Numbered from the stretch's first letter, positions 16,412 to 23,591 are shown. The stretch: DNA of 64,000 nucleotides from Minisyncoccus sp023229485 (GCA_041663645.1 JBAYMH010000001.1:1-64000); one strand, 5' to 3'. The notes: a model not told the origin generated them from the letters alone. Made by a program: numbers and translations.

Positions 16412-17374
16412 ATGGCAATTAAAAATATGGAAAAATTCGATCAATTAAAATTTATTAAAGAATTTATTAGCTTAGGACAGAGACAAGGAGAGATAGAAAT
16501 AAAAGCTTCTGAGTTAATAATTAAATATTTAAAAAATTACGCAGTAGAATATTTTATTAATAATTTTCAAGCTAAAATTCCATTAACAAAAAAGGCTGTA
16601 TTGTTGGTTGATAACATCGAAGTTCCATGTAAAGGATCTTCATTTGTTAGTGGAGAGATAAACAGTAAGGATAATTTAATAAGCTCACTAATAACTCCTT
16701 TACAGTTCGATTTTTTTATTCCCAATATTAATTTTAATCCTAATTCAAAACATATATCGTTAGCTAGTCATTATTTCGCTCCATCAGTGGCGGTAAATAT
16801 GGAAGGATTAGAAAAAATACTAAAAGGAGAGAAGGTTTTTGCACGTGTAGATATAGAGCCTTTAATATATGAATCAAAAAATATTTTGGTAGGAAATAAA
16901 AATAATCCTAAAAATATTATTTTTGCCCATTATGATTCAATAGAACAAGGAGCTACCGACAATGCTTCAAGTATTGCAGTCTTGATGGCTATTGCTTCAT
17001 CTTTTCCCGAGCTTTTACGACAAAATCTTTTAGTTTTTTCTGGAAATGAAGAATTGTCTTATGATCAGCCGATTTATTGGGGGCATGGATACAGAGTATT
17101 TGAAGATAATTATAGTGACATAATGGAAAAAGCAGAAAAAATAATAGTGTTGGATTGTGTTGGAAACGGAGAAACAATTTATGATCAAGATAAAGAATTT
17201 ATTTACTTGGCTTTTCCTCTTAAAAATTTAAAAAAATGGGAAAATAAAATTTTCTCCATGCAAGGAAGTTTGTCAAAAATGCTTAAAACCTATCATTCAA
17301 AAGGGGATAATCTAAAGCAACTTGAAGAAAAATACTTAAATGAGGCTTTGGATATTTTAATCAAAAAATTATAA
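16412..17374 (+). CDS. M28-family zinc aminopeptidase-like protein
   Basis: This 320-residue cytoplasmic protein is probably a two-zinc exopeptidase. The M28 ligands can be read in order: AHYDS with H173, GATDNASS with D183, SGNEELS with the catalytic E213 and ligand E214, LDCVG with the next Asp, and YHSKGDN with the last His near 295. The first 150 residues carry a PA-like or family-specific region without a signal peptide. An extended -10 box (TGTTAAAAT, 16394-16402) lies ten bases before the ATG. The substrate is unknown. Confidence 0.85.
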   Translation: MAIKNMEKFDQLKFIKEFISLGQRQGEIEIKASELIIKYLKNYAVEYFINNFQAKIPLTKKAVLLVDNIEVPCKGSSFVSGEINSKDNLISSLITPLQFDFFIPNINFNPNSKHISLASHYFAPSVAVNMEGLEKILKGEKVFARVDIEPLIYESKNILVGNKNNPKNIIFAHYDSIEQGATDNASSIAVLMAIASSFPELLRQNLLVFSGNEELSYDQPIYWGHGYRVFEDNYSDIMEKAEKIIVLDCVGNGETIYDQDKEFIYLAFPLKNLKKWENKIFSMQGSLSKMLKTYHSKGDNLKQLEEKYLNEALDILIKKL

Positions 17375-17452
17375 GATTAGTAACTTTATTTAGTAACCCC
17401 ATAAGGTTACAAAGCTTTGGTATTCTGTAAAAAATGGGATGCATTTTTGGGA

Positions 17453-17481
17453 TTGTAAAATTCTAATTCTTATAGTATATA
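17453..17481 (+). promoter_or_regulatory. Predicted promoter of the tRNA-Ser pseudogene/tRNA-Ser unit
   Basis: TTGTAA (17453-17458) and TATATA (17476-17481) are 17 bases apart, ending 17 bases before the tRNA-like sequence at 17499. It may drive both the pseudogene and the intact tRNA-Ser downstream. Confidence 0.4.
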
Positions 17482-17498
17482 TAGATTGTTGTAAGTTT

Positions 17499-17572
17499 GG
17501 AGGATATTCAGGCGGTCGAAGAGACAAGTCTTGAGGCGGATCCGCCCTTGGCGGAAAAACTATACAACATTG
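17499..17572 (+). pseudogene. tRNA-Ser pseudogene interrupted by a palindrome
   Basis: From 17499 the sequence follows the 5' half of the intact tRNA-Ser(TGA): GGAGGATATTCAGGCGGTCG, then AGTCTTGA at the anticodon. It is then broken by GGCGGATCCGCC plus CGCCCTTGGCGG (about 17535-17555) and resumes with AAAAACTATACAAC, like the bases after the anticodon in the real gene. No T-arm or matching acceptor strand follows. The intact copy begins 117 bases downstream. The 3' boundary is uncertain. Confidence 0.6.
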
Positions 17573-17615
17573 AAATTCTTTATTTTTAAAGAAGAAAGGT
17601 TTGTGAAAAACATAT

Positions 17616-17700
17616 GGAGGGATGTCAGAGCGGTCGAATGAGATAGTCTTGAAAACTATTGTGGGGCAACTCACCGGGGGTTCGAATCCCTCTCCCTCCG
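17616..17700 (+). tRNA. tRNA-Ser (anticodon TGA)
   Basis: The acceptor stem pairs GGAGGGA with TCCCTCC, discriminator G. The anticodon stem ATAGT/ACTAT encloses CTTGAAA, giving TGA. A long variable arm (TTGTGGGGCAACTCACCG) marks it as class II serine tRNA. The T-arm is GGGGGTTCGAATCCCTC. CCA is not encoded. Confidence 0.95.
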
Positions 17701-17738
17701 CATAAACAAAGACCACCGAAAGGTGGTCTTTGTTTATG
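17701..17738. terminator. Terminator of tRNA-Ser(TGA)
   Basis: This long dyad pairs CATAAACAAAGACCACC with its complement around GAAA. It begins directly after the tRNA. It is duplicated with the tRNA tail at 17867-17894. Confidence 0.75.
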
Positions 17739-17742
17739 CAAA

Positions 17743-17894
17743 AGGGAGGGAGAGGATTCGAACGACGGAGTGAGCTGAGCCAGCAGGCGAAGCCACGAGT
17801 CGGTGGTTAGCCCGAACTGAGCGACTGGCGAGGTGAGAGGCGAGACCGAATCCCTCTCCCTCCGCATAAACAAAGACCACCGAAAGGTGGTCTT
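17743..17894 (+). repeat. tRNA-tail palindromic element, Ser(TGA) copy A, with duplicated terminator
   Basis: The left arm (17743-17762) is the inverted T-arm/acceptor tail of tRNA-Ser(TGA), with one base missing. The right part (17847-17894) is an exact 48-base direct copy of 17683-17730, covering the T-arm end, acceptor strand and most of the terminator. The centre is richer in G and C, with several small dyads (GACTGGCGAGG, GAGGCGAGACC). Leftward reading frames here are only shadows. Confidence 0.8.
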
Positions 17895-17904
17895 AATTTA
17901 TGCA

Positions 17905-18003
17905 AAAGGGAGGCAGAGGGATTCGAAGCCGGAGGGCTGACAGAGCCCGAGGCGGGCCAGAGGAAAATTATAGCGAGAATTTATCCGATGGCGAATCCTG
18001 CCC
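17905..18003 (+). repeat. tRNA-tail palindromic element, Ser(TGA) copy B
   Basis: The left arm GGGAGGCAGAGGGATTCGAA and right arm GGCGAATCCTGCCC pair with each other and echo the serine tRNA tail. The small hairpin GGGCTGACAGAGCCC is the same as in the left-edge element. The AT-rich hairpin that follows has an ATAGCGAG loop. A further degenerate left arm (18037-18063) begins after the next terminator. Confidence 0.75.
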
Positions 18004-18008
18004 TTTAG

Positions 18009-18034
18009 ATAGACGCCATTAGGCGTCTATTTTA
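18009..18034. terminator. Terminator-like hairpin
   Basis: ATAGACGCC pairs with GGCGTCTAT around ATTA and is followed by TTTTA. It closes the repeat array after tRNA-Ser(TGA). Confidence 0.6.
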
Positions 18035-18125
18035 TTGGAGAGAAAGAGAGAGGGATTTGAATCAATCAGTATTATTTTTCAAAAATAACTGATACAATAT
18101 AATCATTACAAATTAAAATAAAAAT

Positions 18126-18437
18126 ATGGAAAAATATTGTCAGGCATGTGGAATGCCATTAACAAAAAAAGAAGATTTTGCGAATGGAGACGAGAATTCA
18201 AATTTTTGCTTATATTGCGTCAACGAAGATGGCAGCGTTAAATCTTGTGAAGATATTTTTGAGGGAGGAGTTCAGTATTTTATGAGTCAGCTTGGAGACG
18301 ATAGGGCATTGGCAGAAAAAATGGTAAGGAAAAATATGTCCCAACTTCCATACTGGAAAGACAAAAACTGCGATATTATGAATGGAGAAATGGCAACAGA
18401 CGAGGAATTTGCAGAGGTTTTAAAAAGAATTGGATAA
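18126..18437 (+). CDS. Zinc-ribbon protein
   Basis: This 103-residue protein has two Cys pairs, C5/C8 (CQACGMPL) and C28/C31 (FCLYCVNEDG). The spacing fits the putative zinc-ribbon family (Pfam zf-ribbon type) found alone or fused to transcription factors. The remainder (about 45-103) is helical and conserved-looking (EKMVRKNMSQLPYWK). The role is unknown. It starts with the A-rich AAAATATGG context and ends in a clear terminator, so it is probably a single-gene unit. Confidence 0.82.
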   Translation: MEKYCQACGMPLTKKEDFANGDENSNFCLYCVNEDGSVKSCEDIFEGGVQYFMSQLGDDRALAEKMVRKNMSQLPYWKDKNCDIMNGEMATDEEFAEVLKRIG

Positions 18438-18460
18438 TTTAAATAAAAGCATTTAACAAT

Positions 18461-18485
18461 AACCACTCTAGCGAGTGGTTTTTGC
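18461..18485 (+). terminator. Rho-independent terminator
   Basis: AACCACTC/GAGTGGTT with a TAGC loop is followed by TTTTTG, 24 bases after the zinc-ribbon gene. Confidence 0.75.
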
Positions 18486-18534
18486 TTTTAAAGCTCTTTT
18501 CGTGTGTTTATTTGGATGTTATAGTTAATCTAAT

Positions 18535-19134
18535 ATGAAAAAACAAAAATTTTATGCATATTCAATAGGGGATAAAAAGGGAGTGACTGATAATTGGCCA
18601 GAGTGCCAAGGCATAGTTTCGGGCAAGCAAGGAGCAAAATACAAAAGCTTTGAGAGCAAAGATGAAGCTGAGAAATGGCTAAATGCAGGAGCAGATTATG
18701 CGATAAAACATCTAGCAGCCGAGAAAGGTATTTATTTTGATGCTGGTACTGGCGGAGGAAATGGTACCGAAATAAACGTTACTGATGAAAGTGGAAAGAG
18801 TCTACTTAAAGATATTTTTCCTGCCAGAGAATTAAATCCAAAAGGGCATTATTCATTACCAGGAAAAACTAATAATTTTGGTGAGCTTTGTGCATGTAAG
18901 TTTGCACTGGAAATATCAATTAAAGCAGGAAATAAAATAATCTTTGGAGATAGTAAGATTATTTTAGATTATTGGTCAAAGGGTTTTATCAAAAAAGATT
19001 TACCACAAGACACGATTGATCTTGCAAACGAAGTCAAGAAGCTAAGATTCGAATTTGAAAAGAGTGGAGGTCAACTAATTCATATTTCAGGAGGAAGAAA
19101 TCCTGCTGATTTAGGTTTTCATAAAGGAATATAG
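18535..19134 (+). CDS. Ribonuclease H with viroplasmin-type N-terminal domain
   Basis: It cuts the RNA strand of RNA-DNA hybrids. Residues 5-52 form the hybrid-binding RNase H N-terminal domain (FYAYSIGDKKGVTDNWPEC, then GAKYKSFESKDEAEKWL). The nuclease domain follows with the expected acidic residues D69 (YFDAGT), E117 (NNFGELCA), D139 (FGDSKII) and D192 (NPADLGFH). A loop at about 78-108 is longer than in E. coli RNase HI. The adjacent small membrane protein starts two bases after its stop, and an AlkD-like repair gene follows, so the three may share one message. Confidence 0.9.
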   Translation: MKKQKFYAYSIGDKKGVTDNWPECQGIVSGKQGAKYKSFESKDEAEKWLNAGADYAIKHLAAEKGIYFDAGTGGGNGTEINVTDESGKSLLKDIFPARELNPKGHYSLPGKTNNFGELCACKFALEISIKAGNKIIFGDSKIILDYWSKGFIKKDLPQDTIDLANEVKKLRFEFEKSGGQLIHISGGRNPADLGFHKGI

Positions 19135-19136
19135 AA

Positions 19137-19379
19137 ATGAAATTAAAAACATTAATTAAATTATTCTTAATAATCATACTGGCCTTTTTATTAAAAAAGG
19201 AAAACGATTATTTTTATTTTGGCAAAACGATTAATTCAGTTTTTCCATGCAATCAATCCGTGGGAGATTCCTTCCCATGCTATGGGAGTTGGGATATGGG
19301 ATTATTAGTGCTCGGATTCTTATTCTGTGTACTTTTGTTAATTTCGGCCATCGCCGATCTTAGGAAAAATAAAAAATAA
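19137..19379 (+). CDS. Small two-helix membrane protein
   Basis: The family is not recognised. The 80-residue protein has hydrophobic segments at about 6-22 and 51-72. Between them lies a loop with two cysteines (about residues 39 and 48) that could form a disulfide outside the cell. It is packed two bases after the RNase H gene and two bases before the AlkD-like gene, which supports it being real. Confidence 0.65.
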   Translation: MKLKTLIKLFLIIILAFLLKKENDYFYFGKTINSVFPCNQSVGDSFPCYGSWDMGLLVLGFLFCVLLLISAIADLRKNKK

Positions 19380-19381
19380 TT

Positions 19382-20086
19382 ATGGATATTATAAAACGGA
19401 TTCGCTGTGAGCTTTTGGGCAATGCCGATGAGGCAATAAAAGAAAGTTCAAAAAGATATTTCAAGGAAAAGATTAAGGTTTATGGGACTAAGACTTCTTT
19501 TGGGTTGAAATTAGCAAAGGATTATTACAAGGAAATAAGCGACTTGCCCAAAAAAGAAGTATTTGTTCTATGCGAAGAATTATATAAGTCTGGCTATATG
19601 GAGGAAGCTTTTATCGCATGTAATTGGGCAAATTACAAAGTAGATGAATTTGAGGCGAAAGATATAGAAGTTCTTGAGTATTGGCTAAATAAATACATTG
19701 ATAATTGGGCAGAGTGCGATACTCTTTGTAATCATACAGTTGGAAATTATTTAGAAAAATATCCCAGCAGTGTAAAGATTCTTAAAAAATGGGCAAAGTC
19801 AGAAAATTTATGGCTTCGTAGGGCTGCTAGTGTATCATTAATTCTACCAGCCAGAAAAGGTAATTTTTTGAAAGAAGTTTTTGAATTAGCCGACGTTCTT
19901 TTATTAGACAAAGAAGATTTAGTTCAAAAAGGATATGGCTGGATGCTCAAAGAGGCTAGTCGGCAACATCAAAAAGAAGTTTTTGATTATATAATGAAAA
20001 ATAAAAAAATAATGCCAAGAACTTCACTTAGGTATGCAATAGAAAAAATGCCTAAAGAATTAAAGGTTATAGCAATGGAAAAATAA
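19382..20086 (+). CDS. AlkD-like DNA alkylation repair protein
   Basis: This 234-residue all-helical protein is built of HEAT-like repeats. AlkD enzymes remove positively charged alkylated bases such as N3-methyladenine and N7-methylguanine. W109 and D113 (NWAECDTLC) fall at the positions of the known catalytic Trp and Asp of the Bacillus enzyme. An Arg pair at 146-147 (LWLRRAASVS) is near the third key position. KGYGWMLKEAS near 180 is a family hallmark. It is last in a three-gene cluster after RNase H. Confidence 0.9.
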   Translation: MDIIKRIRCELLGNADEAIKESSKRYFKEKIKVYGTKTSFGLKLAKDYYKEISDLPKKEVFVLCEELYKSGYMEEAFIACNWANYKVDEFEAKDIEVLEYWLNKYIDNWAECDTLCNHTVGNYLEKYPSSVKILKKWAKSENLWLRRAASVSLILPARKGNFLKEVFELADVLLLDKEDLVQKGYGWMLKEASRQHQKEVFDYIMKNKKIMPRTSLRYAIEKMPKELKVIAMEK

Positions 20087-20228
20087 TAATCATATTAATG
20101 ACAAAAATATGGAAAATTTAAAAGGCGAGGGAAACCCTTAGGGGAAGTAATCGTAATGGTAGATAAAATATTACCAACTCTACCAAGATAGAAATAATAA
20201 TTAAGTAATAAATAATTATTTTAAAAAT

Positions 20229-20726
20229 ATGGAAAACAATACTAATGCTACTTGTTGCCCAGAATTCAAACCAGAAACATTGAACGAAAAAGAATATTTC
20301 TGGGAGAACAAAACCTTTATCAAGGATGAAGTTATGCAGTTTATGCATATGCCACTCAATATGGGTAGTGTCATTACGAGAATGTTTAAGAAAATAGAAA
20401 AAGCAGAAGCAAATCCCGCAGATGAAGATTTTTTAATGCTTTGCTATGATCCATCTCCATGGAAATCAGAGATATATATGACAACTACAAAAATTGTTCC
20501 CAATGCAACAAACATTGCTTTGTCTGGAAATTTTTTGAGTAAAGTTTTTGATGGTCCCTACAATGAAATTCCTAAATTTATGAAAGAAATGGAGATGTAT
20601 GTATCTTCAAAAGGCAAATCAGTTTCAAAAATGTATTTTCATTATGCGTATTGTCCAAAGTGTGCTAAGAAATATGGACATAATTACATAATCGCCTTCG
20701 CACAAACAGAAGACTTGCTGGGATAG
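20229..20726 (+). CDS. Conserved hypothetical protein with Cys pairs
   Basis: I recognise the general look of a conserved bacterial family but cannot name its function. The 165-residue protein opens with CCPEFKPE (C9, C10). The central part includes MPLNMGSVITRMFKKI and SPWKSEIYM. It ends with YCPKCAKKYGHNY (C142, C145). The two Cys pairs could bind a metal together. No signal peptide or membrane helix is seen. The start has the AAAAATATGG context seen in neighbouring genes. Confidence 0.7.
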   Translation: MENNTNATCCPEFKPETLNEKEYFWENKTFIKDEVMQFMHMPLNMGSVITRMFKKIEKAEANPADEDFLMLCYDPSPWKSEIYMTTTKIVPNATNIALSGNFLSKVFDGPYNEIPKFMKEMEMYVSSKGKSVSKMYFHYAYCPKCAKKYGHNYIIAFAQTEDLLG

Positions 20727-20772
20727 GGAAATGGTAATCGCAAAAAATGACTTCTTTTTAGTTTTTTATAGA

Positions 20773-20801
20773 TTGACGATGACTATTTTATAAGATAATA
20801 T
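20773..20801 (+). promoter_or_regulatory. Predicted promoter of ndk
   Basis: TTGACG (20773-20778) and TAATAT (20796-20801) are separated by 17 bases, 33 bases before the ATG of the nucleoside diphosphate kinase gene. Confidence 0.5.
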
Positions 20802-20833
20802 GACACAAAATAACTAAATTAAAGAATAAAAAT

Positions 20834-21433
20834 ATGGAGGTCCAAAAAGAAAAAACATTTGTAATAATAAAACAAGACGGAGTGCAAAGATCGTTAATCG
20901 GGGAAATTATCAGCAGGATAGAAAAAACCGGATTGAAATTAGTAGCGATGAAATTTGCTTTTGCGACCGAAGATCAATGCTGGGCTCATTATAATAAAGA
21001 TGATGCTTGGTTTGAGTCTAAGGGTCAGATTACAGTTAAAAATCGTGAAGCAATGGGTCTTGCAGTAGATAAGCCAGCGATCGAATACGGTAAGGATATT
21101 ATGAGGGGAAACGTTCACTATATGACATCAGGTCCATTAGTTATGATGGTATGGCAAGGCAACAAAGCTGTTGGTATAGTAAAAAAAATTGTTGGAGGAA
21201 CCGAGCCATTAACATCAGATGTTGGAACAATTCGTGGCGACTTCACTCTTGATTCTTATGAGCTCGCAAATATTGATGGCAGAGCAGTAAGAAATCTTAT
21301 CCATTGTTCAGATGCTACTGAGGAAGCTGAAAGAGAAATCAAGATTTGGTTCACTGAGAATGAAATTATGAAATATCGTTTAATGAATGAAGAAATCTTA
21401 TACGATGTAAATTTAGATGGAATTAAGGAATAA
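20834..21433 (+). CDS. ndk: Nucleoside diphosphate kinase
   Basis: It moves the terminal phosphate from ATP to other nucleoside diphosphates through a phospho-histidine. The catalytic His is H157 in RNLIHCSDA. K13 (FVIIKQDGVQRS), MTSGP near 97 and GTIRGDF near 131 are present. The family is usually 135-150 residues. This one is 199, with an insertion of about 30 residues between AHY and MTSGP and another short one before the C-terminus. Typical KPD reads KQD. It is probably a single-gene unit with its own promoter. Confidence 0.95.
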   Translation: MEVQKEKTFVIIKQDGVQRSLIGEIISRIEKTGLKLVAMKFAFATEDQCWAHYNKDDAWFESKGQITVKNREAMGLAVDKPAIEYGKDIMRGNVHYMTSGPLVMMVWQGNKAVGIVKKIVGGTEPLTSDVGTIRGDFTLDSYELANIDGRAVRNLIHCSDATEEAEREIKIWFTENEIMKYRLMNEEILYDVNLDGIKE

Positions 21434-21454
21434 AATAGATTTTAATTTATTCAG

Positions 21455-21485
21455 CTCGCTCGCTTTTTTGCAGGCGAGTTTTTAT
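21455..21485 (+). terminator. Weak terminator after ndk
   Basis: CTCGC pairs with GCGAG around a T-rich loop and is followed by TTTTTATTT. The stem is short, so confidence is modest. Confidence 0.45.
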
Positions 21486-21543
21486 TTACTCACGTGGACA
21501 ATGATGTAATAATGTAATTAAAATAATAATTTAAAAAATAAAT

Positions 21544-21807
21544 ATGGAAGAAATTTTTACAAAAGAAGAAATAAAACAAACAGGAGAACAGTTAGGAGTG
21601 GATTGGAGTCATTTCGATGTTGATCAGCTTTGGAGGGGAGCACATATTGAACTAGAGCATGGAACAAGAGATGCAATCACAAACGTCACGAATAATGACA
21701 AGGTAATGACAGTTAAAATTGCCTTAGCTCACCTAAACGAATTTCCAGACTACTATGATAGACTAGAAAAACTAGAAAAAGAAGCTGAAGATTTTTGGAA
21801 AAAATAA
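21544..21807 (+). CDS. DUF5661-family small protein
   Basis: This 87-residue acidic protein matches the DUF5661 pattern: FTKEEIKQTGEQLGVDWSHF at the start, GAHIELEHGTRD in the middle and KIALAHLNEFPDYYDRLEKL near the end. The family is common in Patescibacteria and some phages, and its function is unknown. It has no membrane segment. It starts in the ATAAATATGG context. Confidence 0.8.
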   Translation: MEEIFTKEEIKQTGEQLGVDWSHFDVDQLWRGAHIELEHGTRDAITNVTNNDKVMTVKIALAHLNEFPDYYDRLEKLEKEAEDFWKK

Positions 21808-21841
21808 AAATAATCATCTGTCATTGTCGCACCCCTTTCTC

Positions 21842-21950
21842 TGTCATTCCCCTGAAGAGGGGAATCTAATAAGATATTAATCAACCGTCATTGCGAGTCC
21901 GCCAGCTGGCAGGAGAAGCAATCTAATAAAACGAGGTCCGACCTCGATTT
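21842..21950. repeat. GTCATT-type intergenic palindromic repeats and hairpin
   Basis: Two units in the same order as 16218-16320: GTCATTCCCC to GGGGAATCTAATAAGAT (21842-21874), then GTCATTGCGAGTCC to GAAGCAATCT (21887-21924). The second contains TCCGCCAGCTGGC, a degenerate form of the palindrome nested in the tRNA-Arg elements. A CGAGGT/ACCTCG hairpin (about 21932-21947) follows and may end transcription from the upstream gene. Confidence 0.6.
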
Positions 21951-21972
21951 ATTGTTTTTCGAAGAAATAGAC

Positions 21973-22000
21973 TTGACAAATTGTTAGAAATAGATAACAT
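21973..22000 (+). promoter_or_regulatory. Predicted promoter of the DUF2178/XRE pair
   Basis: TTGACA (21973-21978), a perfect -35 box, is followed after 16 bases by TAACAT (21995-22000). The first operator dyad lies between and over these boxes, so a bound repressor would block RNA polymerase. Confidence 0.6.
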
Positions 22001-22025
22001 ATAAGTATGTTAAATAATTCTAACA
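21982..22025. promoter_or_regulatory. Tandem operator dyads TGTTA-N8-TAACA
   Basis: Two 18-bp sites with identical half-sites, TGTTA-N8-TAACA, lie at 21982-21999 and 22008-22025, with centres 26 bases apart. The eight-base spacers differ while the half-sites are exact, the expected pattern for a dimeric helix-turn-helix protein. The XRE regulator encoded second in the operon is the natural candidate. Confidence 0.65.
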
Positions 22026-22041
22026 TTAATAATTAAAAAAA

Positions 22042-22500
22042 ATGACAATCAAAAAATATAGGAACGTAAGAATGATACTTGTAATTGCTTTAGCTATGTT
22101 GTTTTCTCAATCCATTATTTATCAAAACTTTTATCTTGCAATAGGTTTGATGATAGTTGCTTCTTTACTAATATATTCTATGCGAAAAAACGTTAAAGAG
22201 GTCTTAGCTGACGAAAGAGATTATGAGCAGGGAGGAAAAGCAGCATTACTAGCTATGCAGATATATTGCTGGATAGGAGTAGTGGCTATGTTTATTCTTA
22301 AATCTCAAGCCTATCTTAATACTACTTATGATATAGTCGCCAACACCTTAGCTTTTTCTATATGTATTTTCATGCTACTTTACTCTTTTATTTTTAGACT
22401 GAAGGCAAAAGGAAAATTCTGGGATGGGTGGACTATCTACACTTTCATTATGTTGGTTATTTTTGTAGTTTTGGCTATTATGGGAACGATTAAAATATAG
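22042..22500 (+). CDS. DUF2178-like membrane protein
   Basis: This 152-residue protein has four hydrophobic segments (about 10-28, 30-46, 74-90 and 97-115, with a further stretch at 128-149). A polar loop carries LADERDYEQGGKAALLAMQ, the DER..-type loop of DUF2178 membrane proteins. Relatives are usually encoded beside a small XRE regulator, as here, with only a two-base gap. The function is unknown. The operators just upstream suggest the pair is self-regulated. Confidence 0.78.
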   Translation: MTIKKYRNVRMILVIALAMLFSQSIIYQNFYLAIGLMIVASLLIYSMRKNVKEVLADERDYEQGGKAALLAMQIYCWIGVVAMFILKSQAYLNTTYDIVANTLAFSICIFMLLYSFIFRLKAKGKFWDGWTIYTFIMLVIFVVLAIMGTIKI

Positions 22501-22502
22501 AT

Positions 22503-22712
22503 ATGAAAAACAGGATCAAGGAATTAAGAACAAAATTAAATATTACTCAAGACGAGCTTGCTCAAAGTGTTAGCGTGAGGAGAGAAACTATAGTATTTTT
22601 GGAGCAGGGGAAATATAATCCCTCATTAAATCTCGCTCATAGTGTGGCAAAAAAACTTGGAGTAAAGATAGACGACTTGTTTATATTTGAAGACGAAAAA
22701 AGCAAAAAATAA
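22503..22712 (+). CDS. XRE-family helix-turn-helix regulator
   Basis: This 69-residue protein is essentially one Cro/C1-type DNA-binding domain: IKELRTKLNITQDELAQSV, then the recognition helix region SVRRETIVFLEQGKYNPSLN, and KKLGVKIDDLFIFED. This is the YgzD/Xre-like short form. It has no separate ligand domain. It probably represses its own operon through the TGTTA-N8-TAACA sites, with the membrane partner as a possible sensor or antagonist (inference). Confidence 0.93.
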   Translation: MKNRIKELRTKLNITQDELAQSVSVRRETIVFLEQGKYNPSLNLAHSVAKKLGVKIDDLFIFEDEKSKK

Positions 22713-22719
22713 GGTATTA

Positions 22720-22748
22720 AAAAACACTGCTAAAAAGCAGTGTTTTTT
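22720..22748. terminator. Bidirectional terminator between convergent genes
   Basis: AAAACACTGC pairs with GCAGTGTTTT around a short A-rich loop, with A and T runs on the two sides. It separates the XRE gene from the leftward gene ending at 22754. Confidence 0.75.
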
Positions 22749-22753
22749 ATGTC

Positions 22754-23044
22754 TTAATTTCCGCCAGCGGGAGCTGATCCTCCAGATGCACCACTTGGTG
22801 CAGTTCCTCCTGTAGGAGGAGTTCCTCCGTCAGTAGGAGGTGTTCCGCCACCATCAGGAGGCATTCCTCCTTCGGGTGGAGTACCACCATCTGTAGGTCC
22901 TCCGCCGTTATTATTTATGTCTTGGAGAATATTTGTTTTTTGTTGATCAGTTTCTGTTGATTGATTTTTTAAGAAATATGCACCAATAGCAAGTATGACC
23001 AAAACTACGATTGCTATTATAGTGTATGTTGTTTTTTTGCTCAT
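22754..23044 (-). CDS. Small membrane-anchored Gly/Pro-rich protein
   Basis: The 96-residue protein has one N-terminal membrane helix (about 7-25), a short polar linker and a low-complexity tail from residue 46 on. The tail is built from repeats such as GGTPPEGGMPPDGGGTPP with a final Ala/Ser/Gly stretch. The tail would extend outside the cell as a flexible spacer. No enzymatic motif is seen, and repeat number may vary between strains. Confidence 0.65.
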   Translation of the reverse strand: MSKKTTYTIIAIVVLVILAIGAYFLKNQSTETDQQKTNILQDINNNGGGPTDGGTPPEGGMPPDGGGTPPTDGGTPPTGGTAPSGASGGSAPAGGN

Positions 23045-23111
23045 TATTTATAAATTTGTATTAACTTTAGTTATACGTATTTATACGAATTATATTTTAA
23101 AAAAGGTGCAC

Positions 23112-23438
23112 CTATTTCTTTTTAAAAACAAGTCCTTCTATAAGAAATAGTATTCCAGTGAGCAAAGGAATAAAGCCAATTATTAATCCACTCCACCATT
23201 CTTTTCCATAACTCATTACTAAGTAGTAAGAACCAAGAATAACAAAAAACCATCCTCCAACTTTAGGCCACTTCCAAGCTATAACAGTCATTCCAAAGAT
23301 AACTAGAGCAACGAGTCCATGCATTACTGCATCTTGCCATCCAAAGCCAGGACCAAATCCTTCTAAAATAAAAACAGCAAAAAAAGCAATAATTAAAATT
23401 GCTAAAATTCTTGATAAACAATAAAGTATTTTTTTCAT
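23112..23438 (-). CDS. Small integral membrane protein
   Basis: This 108-residue protein has four hydrophobic segments (about 7-27, 36-55, 62-79 and 84-104) with conserved-looking aromatic pairs (GFGPGFGWQD, KWPKVGGWFF) and a basic end. It resembles small DUF membrane proteins of unknown role. It is upstream of the Gly/Pro-rich protein on the same strand with a 67-base gap, so the two could be cotranscribed. Confidence 0.68.
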   Translation of the reverse strand: MKKILYCLSRILAILIIAFFAVFILEGFGPGFGWQDAVMHGLVALVIFGMTVIAWKWPKVGGWFFVILGSYYLVMSYGKEWWSGLIIGFIPLLTGILFLIEGLVFKKK

Positions 23439-23591
23439 AATTTATTTTTTACTTATTAATTAACTCTATTATAGTCTAGTCATTTTTAAAGTTCTAGTAA
23501 TGTATCAACAATAAGTGAACAATCCTATTGATAAACTACTGTAGGTGTGTTATTTTTTTACTGCTCATTTAAAACTATATTGGGGGTATAA

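Noticed and set aside
17535..17555. A tRNA intron in the interrupted tRNA-Ser copy
   Set aside because: The insert is a palindrome also found in other repeats, and no T-arm or acceptor 3' strand follows. A pseudogene explains it better than an intron.
17390..17873. Leftward open frames over tRNA-Ser(TGA)
   Set aside because: They run antisense through the tRNA, its terminator and the repeat element. The predicted peptides are low-quality and match nothing recognisable.
20087..20228. Very short open frames between the AlkD-like gene and the next gene
   Set aside because: The longest obvious ATG frame is only about ten codons and has no supporting context. I see no RNA structure there either.
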